Part shown: positions 7,716 to 12,896 of the stretch, one piece after another | How the letters are laid out: each line of letters starts with the position of its first letter | How positions within the stretch are numbered: the first letter of the stretch is position 1 | NCBI GenBank assembly: GCA_944327405.1 | Contig: CALVHK010000016.1 | Location: forward strand, 1-15,557 | Origin: an uncultured Bacilli bacterium | Lineage (GTDB): Bacteria; Bacillota_I; Bacilli_A; RF39; UBA660 | Length of the DNA: 15,557 bases | Direction of reading: 5' to 3' | Program-made: the position numbers and the translations under genes | Notes under the pieces: generated by a model | The model's database searches: none | Told to the model about the DNA's origin: nothing | The model's input: only the letters and a program-made list of their open reading frames with translations

Positions 7716-7745
7716 AGCTTATACATAAATTATATATAGAGCTAG
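7714..7745. promoter_or_regulatory. Operator-like inverted repeat over the surface-protein -10 box
   Basis: CTAGCT (7714-7719) and AGCTAG (7740-7745) form a perfect 6-bp inverted repeat with a 20-bp gap, centred on the -10 box (7734-7729). A separate small palindrome, GAC-AAAAA-GTC, overlaps the -35 region (7745-7755). The divergent XRE gene starts about 85 bases away and is the obvious candidate to bind here. No protein-DNA evidence exists in the sequence. Confidence 0.4.
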
Positions 7746-7757
7746 ACAAAAAGTCAA
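7729..7757 (-). promoter_or_regulatory. Near-consensus promoter for the surface-protein gene
   Basis: TTGACT (7757-7752), 17-base spacer, TATAAT (7734-7729): eleven of twelve consensus positions. Unlike the other promoters here it has no TGn before the -10. Transcription should start near 7722, giving a leader of about 87 bases. Confidence 0.88.
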
Positions 7758-7829
7758 GAAAAATATCAATATTATCCTAGTTAAAGCAAAATAAAAGTTT
7801 CTCATGAGAAAATATTGTCGGTGATATTT

Positions 7830-8285
7830 ATGCTATATAGTGAAAGATTAAAATACTTAAGAGAAGAAAAAGAGTTAACTCAACAAGATTTGGCAGATTT
7901 AATCAAAATTCATCCTGCTACATACAGTCAATTTGAAAGAGAATCAAGTATTATTCCTATAAAAAGATTAAATACTTTTGCTAACTTCTTTAATGTTTCT
8001 ATTGACTACTTATTTAGTTTTACAAATATTAGACAATATAATGATAATAAAGAAAAGATTAATTTAGAACTATCAGGGCAAAGACTAAAAGAACTTAGAA
8101 AAAAGAATAAAATTACCCAAGAAAAATTAGCCACTTTTTTAAATACAACTCAATCGAATATTGTAGGATATGAAAAAGGAACGTTCCCAATTGCCACCCC
8201 TTATCTATACATGATCTGTAAAAAATATGGTATTTCTGCTGACTACCTTTTAGGTAAAACAAATGAACCTATCTATTTCAAATAA
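7830..8285 (+). CDS. XRE-family regulator with two helix-turn-helix domains
   Basis: A 151-residue DNA-binding protein made of two tandem HTH_3/XRE domains and nothing else recognisable. The first, about residues 3-62, contains RLKYLREEKELTQQDLA and SQFERESSIIP and ends in FNVSIDYLF. The second, about 83-146, contains RLKELRKKNKITQEKLA and VGYEKGTFPI and ends in YGISADYLLGK. A polar linker (about 65-80) joins them. No sensor, protease or dimer domain is attached. The ATG at 7830 follows GGTGATATTT, like the GTGATATT seen before rpmF and the yceD-like gene; in-frame TTG and GTG codons at 7815 and 7821 are less likely starts. It is divergent from the surface-protein gene and is its probable local regulator (inference). 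I see no convincing promoter of its own. Confidence 0.85.
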   Translation: MLYSERLKYLREEKELTQQDLADLIKIHPATYSQFERESSIIPIKRLNTFANFFNVSIDYLFSFTNIRQYNDNKEKINLELSGQRLKELRKKNKITQEKLATFLNTTQSNIVGYEKGTFPIATPYLYMICKKYGISADYLLGKTNEPIYFK

Positions 8286-8307
8286 CTGTCTAATAATAAA
8301 TTTTAAA

Positions 8308-8336
8308 TATTCAAAAAGCTATTTTTCTGGTATACT
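8308..8336 (+). promoter_or_regulatory. Extended -10 promoter for tmcAL
   Basis: TATACT (8331-8336) preceded by TGG, an extended -10. The -35 position at 17-base spacing, TATTCA, is weak. It leaves a leader of about 13 bases before the ATG at 8356. Confidence 0.6.
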
Positions 8337-8355
8337 AAATATTAGGTGAGTAATA

Positions 8356-9471
8356 ATGGAAGCAGTAGGAATTATTTGTGAATATAACCCATTACACAAT
8401 GGCCATATCCATCATATCGAAGAGACGAAAAAATTATTTCCGGGCAAAACAATTATATTAGTATTAAATGGATACTTTTTAGAACGAGGAGAAGTTAGTA
8501 TTTTATCGAAAGAAAACAAAACCAAGCTAGCTTTAATCTATGGTGTTGATTTAGTTGTTGAACTCCCCTTTATTTATGGATCGCAAAGTGCTGATCAGTT
8601 TGCTGATGCTGCCATAAAAATTCTAGGATATCTAGGCTGTTCTTATCTTGTTTTTGGTAGCGAATCCAACAACATTGAAGCTCTAGAATATGTTGCCAAA
8701 ACCCAAGATACGGAAGAATATAATTTAAAAGTAAAAGAGTTGTTGGGTACTGGTCTAAACTACCCTACTGCTCTAGCCAAAGCTTTAAATATTGATGTTA
8801 ATGTTTTTAATCCCAACGATTTACTTGGAATATCTTATATCAAAGCAATTAACAAAAATAACTTGAATATAAAACCGGTAACGATAGAAAGAACAAGCAC
8901 CTATCACAGTACAACCGAAGAATCAAATATCATTAGCGCCAGCAACATAAGAGCCAAACTAAAACAAAATAAAGATATATCAAACTATGTACCTAGAAAA
9001 TCTTTAAAGTTAATTGAAAATGTATCACTAGAAGATTTATTTCCCTATATCAAATATAAGATCATAACCGAAAGTGATTTATCAAAATATTTAACTGTTG
9101 ATGAAGGAATAGAAAATAGATTAAAAGAAAAGATTATGGAATCGCACTCTTTAGAAGAATTAATCATGAATATTAAAACTAAAAGATATACTTATAACAA
9201 AATAAGTAGAATGCTCGTTCATATTTTAACTAGCCTACCTAAAGAAATAAATAAACTAGCAAGTATTGAATATATAAAAATATTAGGTTTTAATAAAATA
9301 GGAAGAGCATACTTACATGATTTAAAAGATGATCTAGAAATATCTTTAGTACCTATTCCTAATTCTTTACAATACAAATACGAATTACTAGCTAGTGAAA
9401 TCTATAGTTTAATTAGTAAAAACAAAATACTAGCCTTCGAAAAAAGCAACAAACCAATTTTCTTTGAATAG
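8356..9471 (+). CDS. tmcAL: tRNA(Met) cytidine acetate ligase, TmcAL (YlbM)
   Basis: A 371-residue cytoplasmic enzyme that makes N4-acetylcytidine at the wobble base C34 of elongator tRNA-Met from acetate and ATP, through an acetyl-adenylate. The fold is nucleotidyltransferase-like. Visible motifs: GIICEYNPLHNGH with the HxGH-type HNGH at 14-17; NGYFLERGE (38-46), a variant of the usual SGNFxQRGxP; GVDLVVELPF (63-72); VFGSES (99-104); NPNDLLGISYIKAI (152-165); and the KMSKS-like ISASNIRAK (193-201). The C-terminal GFNKIGRAYL is also typical, and length matches the family. AGGTGAG lies 5 bases before the ATG. It has its own weak promoter and reads away from the yceD-rpmF unit, a gene neighbourhood common in Bacilli, but here separated by the surface-protein/XRE pair. 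Identity is strong. Confidence 0.93.
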   Translation: MEAVGIICEYNPLHNGHIHHIEETKKLFPGKTIILVLNGYFLERGEVSILSKENKTKLALIYGVDLVVELPFIYGSQSADQFADAAIKILGYLGCSYLVFGSESNNIEALEYVAKTQDTEEYNLKVKELLGTGLNYPTALAKALNIDVNVFNPNDLLGISYIKAINKNNLNIKPVTIERTSTYHSTTEESNIISASNIRAKLKQNKDISNYVPRKSLKLIENVSLEDLFPYIKYKIITESDLSKYLTVDEGIENRLKEKIMESHSLEELIMNIKTKRYTYNKISRMLVHILTSLPKEINKLASIEYIKILGFNKIGRAYLHDLKDDLEISLVPIPNSLQYKYELLASEIYSLISKNKILAFEKSNKPIFFE

Positions 9472-9485
9472 TTTTTGCTTTTTTC
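9439..9485 (+). terminator. 11-bp inverted repeat across the tmcAL stop, possible weak terminator
   Basis: GAAAAAAGCAA (9439-9449) is perfectly complementary to TTGCTTTTTTC (9475-9485), with a 25-base loop that holds the tmcAL stop codon. The 3' arm contains the T run, so the helix is AU-rich and a weak terminator at best. The 3' arm also contains the -35 box of the next gene. Confidence 0.35.
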
Positions 9486-9503
9486 TTGCCTTTTTGCTAT
9501 AAT
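9475..9503 (+). promoter_or_regulatory. Promoter for the ABC1/UbiB-type kinase gene
   Basis: TTGCTT (9475-9480), 17-base spacer ending in TGC, TATAAT (9498-9503): perfect -10 with a TGn extension. It settles the start of the kinase gene, since a TTG at 9475 would be in the -35 box rather than a codon. Confidence 0.75.
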
Positions 9504-9525
9504 AAGTCGCAAAGGAAAAAGGCCT

Positions 9526-10998
9526 ATGAAACTATATTTAAATTTACTGAAATTGCTATTTAATAAAATAATTCTCAGAAAAAACAACGGAGAATGTCTT
9601 AAAACATTTTGTGAAAACATGGGTGTAGCATACATCAAGCTAGCTCAAATACTTGCCATGCAAAATTATGGTGATTTATTTATCGAGAAAGATCGTTTAA
9701 GTTTGTCTAGCCTATGTGATTATACTATGCCTATCCCTTTTTTAAAAATTAAAGAAATATTAGAAAAGGAATATGGTTCTTTAGATAAAGTATTTAAAAG
9801 TATCGAAGAGTCCCCTCTTGGGGCTGCCTCTATCTCTCAAGTCCATAAAGCCACCCTCTTAAATGGAGAAATTGTAGCCATCAAAATAAAAAGAAAAGAT
9901 ATTACATCTACACTGGAAAGTGACATTGGAAAGATGCGAGAAATGATAACAAAATATGTAAGCTTTCTAGAAAAACATTCTTGGTTTCAAAAGTGGATTC
10001 AAAAACATATTTCCCTACTTGATTTTCATAACCTTTTAGGAGGAGAAAAAGCTTTAGATATATACTACCATTGGATTATTTTAGAAACAGACTTTAGAAA
10101 CGAACAGCAAAATATTTTAAACTATGAAAAATTTATTCAAAAAGTAAATACTTATCAAATAAAACCATCGATTGTTATTCCTAGGATTTATGAAGATCTA
10201 TGTACAGAAAATGTTATTGTAATGGAATACATACCAAATCCCACGATTAAATATTTAGAAAAGAATGAAGAAAACCAAGAAAAAATCAAAAAAGCAATAA
10301 ACAATTATATTCTTTTAAGTTTTAAAGCTCTTCTAAAAGATGAAGAAGTCATTTTTCATGGAGATCCCCATGAAGGAAACTTATACTTAGACGAATCGGG
10401 AAATTTAGGTTTTCTTGACATGGGACTCACTTTCAGCTTATCAAAAGAAGAAAGAGAATACACCAGAAATTTCTTTATCGCGGTATACACTCGAAATGCC
10501 AATAAAATATTTGAACTAATTTCTAGTTTTTCCACTTTAACAAGTGAAGAAAAAAGAAAACTAAAAGAAGATCTAAACAATTATTGTCAAAGTTTAGGTA
10601 CCAAAAATATTACCAACTATTTTATTGACATGGTAAACATCTGTTTAAAATATAATGTTGCTCCTCCTGAATTCTTTTATAAAATGGCTAAAGCTTTTAT
10701 TTGTCTAAATGGACTAAACAAATTAATGGAAAATAACACTTCTGCCCTAACCCTCTTAAAAAAAGAAGCACTAGAATATTTAATCATGAAAAACCTAAAT
10801 GATACAAAAAAATTAGCAATCAATTGCTTAAATATAGCTCCTAAACTATTAAAAAGTACATTAAAATATGGCCTTAGAAAAACACTAAAAGAAAGTAAAG
10901 ACCTACCTAAGAGGGAACTATTACAAATGAAGTATAATCTAGAAACTATACTTGATTTAATTAAACTTGAATTAGAAGAAGAAACTCGAAAAAGATAA
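9526..10998 (+). CDS. ABC1/UbiB-family atypical kinase or ATPase
   Basis: A 490-residue member of the ABC1/ADCK/UbiB family. In other bacteria and mitochondria these proteins support quinone or isoprenoid lipid metabolism through ATPase or kinase activity; the role here is unknown. Motifs in order: KxGQ present as KLAQ (38-41); the Ala-rich loop PLGAASISQVHKA (97-109); the VAIK lysine (Lys120); ExD as ETDFRNE (187-193); the catalytic loop HGDPHEGN (278-285); and the metal-binding DFG as DMG (298-300). The C-terminal 190 residues are helical and Lys-rich, with no clear transmembrane pair of the kind found at the end of many UbiB proteins. The ATG at 9526 lies behind AAAGGAAAAAGG and about 15 bases after the predicted transcription start. 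No quinone or isoprenoid gene lies nearby. Family assignment is firm, function open. Confidence 0.88.
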   Translation: MKLYLNLLKLLFNKIILRKNNGECLKTFCENMGVAYIKLAQILAMQNYGDLFIEKDRLSLSSLCDYTMPIPFLKIKEILEKEYGSLDKVFKSIEESPLGAASISQVHKATLLNGEIVAIKIKRKDITSTLESDIGKMREMITKYVSFLEKHSWFQKWIQKHISLLDFHNLLGGEKALDIYYHWIILETDFRNEQQNILNYEKFIQKVNTYQIKPSIVIPRIYEDLCTENVIVMEYIPNPTIKYLEKNEENQEKIKKAINNYILLSFKALLKDEEVIFHGDPHEGNLYLDESGNLGFLDMGLTFSLSKEEREYTRNFFIAVYTRNANKIFELISSFSTLTSEEKRKLKEDLNNYCQSLGTKNITNYFIDMVNICLKYNVAPPEFFYKMAKAFICLNGLNKLMENNTSALTLLKKEALEYLIMKNLNDTKKLAINCLNIAPKLLKSTLKYGLRKTLKESKDLPKRELLQMKYNLETILDLIKLELEEETRKR

Positions 10999-11020
10999 AA
11001 TAACAAACTCTAATTTTATT
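10994..11020. terminator. Weak hairpin between convergent genes
   Basis: GATAAAAT (10994-11001) pairs with ATTTTATT (11013-11020), with one G-T at the base, around an 11-base loop. On the minus strand it is followed by CTTTTT. It overlaps the stop codon of the kinase gene and lies just past the end of the nuclease gene, so it could serve either strand, but the AU-only stem makes this uncertain. Confidence 0.3.
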
Positions 11021-11024
11021 GCTT

Positions 11025-11438
11025 TTAAATTTGTTCTAGTTTATAAGTTAGAGGTATGATTTCCTCACTTCTAATAAAATTAGCAATAAACCCATCACTT
11101 TCTTTAGTAATAATAATGCCAATAGTTTTATTGTGATGTGCTTCTTTTATTTTTTCATCCACTAACTTTATGTAATATTCCATCTGAGCTTTATCTTCTT
11201 TTTTTAAAGATCTAAGCTTCAACTCTACTACAATAAACGAATTAATTTTAACATTAAATAAAAGTATATCTAAGTAATAATTTTTGCTTCCATCACTTAT
11301 TTTATATAGATGACCCACATAAGTAAAACCTTCACCTAGTTGTTTAAAGAAAAACTCTAGGTTTGCAAGAATACTCAATTCTAAATCATGTTCTGAAATT
11401 ATTTCTTTATCTACTTCAATAATAATTGGGTCTTTCAT
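11025..11438 (-). CDS. DUF1016 C-terminal PDDEXK nuclease domain (3' part of a split gene)
   Basis: A 137-residue reading frame equal to the C-terminal nuclease domain of DUF1016/YhcG-type proteins. These are PD-(D/E)XK nucleases, mostly of unknown role and often found beside restriction-modification and other defence genes. Visible features: KDPIIIEV at the start, DLE with Glu20, the segment QLGEGFTYVGHLYKI (33-47), and the catalytic Asp57 (LDILLF) and Glu72-x-Lys74 (VELKL), then QMEYYIKLVDE (85-95). The active site is intact. Its ATG overlaps the TGA of the upstream N-terminal part (ATGA), but no SD precedes it, so it depends on coupled translation, on frameshifting, or is the broken end of one gene. 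One extra base in the A run at 11450-11454 would join both parts in frame. Confidence 0.78.
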   Translation of the reverse strand: MKDPIIIEVDKEIISEHDLELSILANLEFFFKQLGEGFTYVGHLYKISDGSKNYYLDILLFNVKINSFIVVELKLRSLKKEDKAQMEYYIKLVDEKIKEAHHNKTIGIIITKESDGFIANFIRSEEIIPLTYKLEQI

Positions 11439-11935
11439 ATCAGTTGTAATTTTTGGCTTATTGGGTAAATAATATCTATTTTGTGAGGCTTATCTACTAA
11501 TCTTTCATAGGCTTTAGATTTTATTTCTTTAATTAACTTTCTTTTGGATAAGTTATGTTTAATACACAGATTAATATAAAAATTTCTTTCATTTTTATCT
11601 TTAAATATTAGAAGTTCTCGATAATGAGACCAACTCAATTTACTCCCCAGTGGGGAACATTTTTCAAAAGTCAAATAGAATTGCCTAAATTTTCTTAAAT
11701 TACTGGCATTATAGCCTTTTCCATATAAATTTGTAAGTCTGATAGACCATTTCTTAATTAATTCATTCCCGTATTTCGCTCTTGATTCTCCACCTTGGGC
11801 TTCAACAATTAATCTGCCTACATTCCAATAAGTTGTTACTAAACTATTATTTGCTTCTATATCCCTAACTCTTTTACTTATTTCATTCTTTTTAATTAAA
11901 TGTTCTATTTCTTGATAATAGTTTTCTTCCGTCAT
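11435..11935 (-). CDS. DUF1016 N-terminal domain (5' part of a split gene)
   Basis: A 166-residue helical domain that matches the N-terminal half of DUF1016/YhcG-type nucleases. Typical elements are YWNVGRLIVEAQ (36-47), RAKYGNELIKKWSIRLT (52-68), GYNASNLRKFRQFYLTF (74-90), LSWSHYRELLIFKD (100-113), RNFYI (117-121) and KAYERL (141-146). It then runs about 20 residues into a TGA, where a full-length protein would go on into the nuclease domain. The ATG at 11935 follows a perfect GGAGGT; an earlier in-frame start would overlap mutM and its terminator. No clear promoter is seen in 11950-12031, where TTGTAG-17-TATTTA is only a faint candidate. No restriction or modification gene lies nearby. Family assignment is good; whether the product works is unknown. 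Confidence 0.78.
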   Translation of the reverse strand: MTEENYYQEIEHLIKKNEISKRVRDIEANNSLVTTYWNVGRLIVEAQGGESRAKYGNELIKKWSIRLTNLYGKGYNASNLRKFRQFYLTFEKCSPLGSKLSWSHYRELLIFKDKNERNFYINLCIKHNLSKRKLIKEIKSKAYERLVDKPHKIDIIYPISQKLQLI

Positions 11936-12031
11936 GATATACCTCCCTGAAGTCCCTTTATACTTTTTTAATTCTGTAAATACATTCACTTCATTATGGC
12001 TACAATTTTTTATATTCGTGACAAATTGCAA

Positions 12032-12058
12032 CAAAAAAAGACAGAAATTTTTCTGTCT
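12032..12058 (-). terminator. Terminator of the polA-mutM unit
   Basis: AGACAGAAA and TTTCTGTCT form a near-perfect hairpin (12058-12039) followed by a run of seven T (12039-12033). It begins 9 bases after the mutM stop. Confidence 0.9.
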
Positions 12059-12066
12059 AAACAACT

Positions 12067-12888
12067 CTATTTCTTTTGACACTTAGGGCAAAAATAAGTA
12101 CTTCTTCCACCTACTTTAATATTTTGGATGATATTCCCACAAACTAAACACTTTTCTCCTTCTCTTTTGTGTACTTTTAAATTCTGTTGAAAACGACCAG
12201 TTACACCAAGACTAGAAGTATAACTACGAATAGTGGTTCCACCCATTCTGATTGCTTCTTCTATAATTTCTTTAGCACCCTCTACAATTCTTTCGCATTC
12301 CCTTTTAGTAAGCATACATGCACTTTTCAAAGGATTTACTCTAGCATAAAACAAAACTTCATTCGCATAAATATTGCCAAGACCACTGATAATTGTTTGA
12401 TCAAGCAGTGCTGTTTTAATAGGAATATGTTTATTTTTAAATTTAACTAACAAATAATCCGCCGTTAAATCTTTATCTCCCGGTTCTAGCCCTTGTTTTT
12501 TTATACATTCCGTATTTTCTAAATCATCCTTTAAAATTAAATTCATTCGTCCAAACTTGCGAGTATCCGAGTATCTTAAAGTAGTATCATCATTGAATGT
12601 AAAGATAACATGCTCATGTCTTCCTTTTTCTTCATTTTTGTCTTTAATGAAGTATTTCCCTTCCATTCGAAGGTGAGATAACAAATAAAAGTGTTCTGTT
12701 TCAAAAATTAGCCATTTCCCTCTTCGTTTAATATCAATGAATGACTCACCAACGAAATTCTTTTTGAATGTTTCCAAATCACTTTCAATCATTGGTTCAT
12801 AAAAAACTTGAACTTCTTTTATTTGTTTATTTAATATTCTCTTTTTAAGTGTATTTCGAACGGTTTCTACTTCAGCTATCTCTGGCAT
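12067..12888 (-). CDS. mutM: Formamidopyrimidine-DNA glycosylase (Fpg/MutM)
   Basis: A 273-residue bifunctional glycosylase/AP lyase that removes 8-oxoguanine and formamidopyrimidines from DNA. After Met removal, Pro2 would be the catalytic N-terminal amine and Glu3 its partner (MPEIAEVE). Lys58 in RRGK matches the conserved Lys57. Met75, Arg110 and Phe112 match the residues that fill the DNA gap left by the flipped base. The helix-two-turn-helix is at 169-179 (GLGNIYANEVL). The C-terminal zinc finger uses Cys247, Cys250, Cys267 and Cys270, with the DNA-contacting Arg262. The gene starts 8 bases after the polA stop with AGGTG as ribosome site, so polA and mutM form one unit, an arrangement common in Firmicutes that joins gap filling with base-excision repair. 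All catalytic residues are present. Confidence 0.97.
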   Translation of the reverse strand: MPEIAEVETVRNTLKKRILNKQIKEVQVFYEPMIESDLETFKKNFVGESFIDIKRRGKWLIFETEHFYLLSHLRMEGKYFIKDKNEEKGRHEHVIFTFNDDTTLRYSDTRKFGRMNLILKDDLENTECIKKQGLEPGDKDLTADYLLVKFKNKHIPIKTALLDQTIISGLGNIYANEVLFYARVNPLKSACMLTKRECERIVEGAKEIIEEAIRMGGTTIRSYTSSLGVTGRFQQNLKVHKREGEKCLVCGNIIQNIKVGGRSTYFCPKCQKK

Positions 12889-12896
12889 GTTTACAC

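Noticed and set aside
9402..9638. Minus-strand frame of 78 codons across the tmcAL/kinase junction
   Set aside because: It is antisense to the tmcAL end and kinase start; low-complexity hydrophobic translation from A-rich coding DNA.
10356..11006. Two minus-strand frames of 74 and 109 codons inside the kinase gene
   Set aside because: Ser/Phe-rich translations typical of reverse-strand Lys/Glu codons; the sense gene has all family motifs.
11442..11456. Programmed -1 ribosomal frameshift joining the DUF1016 parts
   Set aside because: CAA AAA TTA does not form a standard XXXYYYZ slippery site and no strong downstream hairpin is seen; a one-base change in the A run or coupled translation explains it more simply.
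11936..12082. Longer N-terminus for the DUF1016 gene from 12082
   Set aside because: It would overlap mutM and run through its terminator; GGAGGT before the ATG at 11935 fixes the start and the extra residues match nothing in the family.
12187..12450. Plus-strand frame of 87 codons in mutM
   Set aside because: Antisense to a gene with all catalytic residues; no support.
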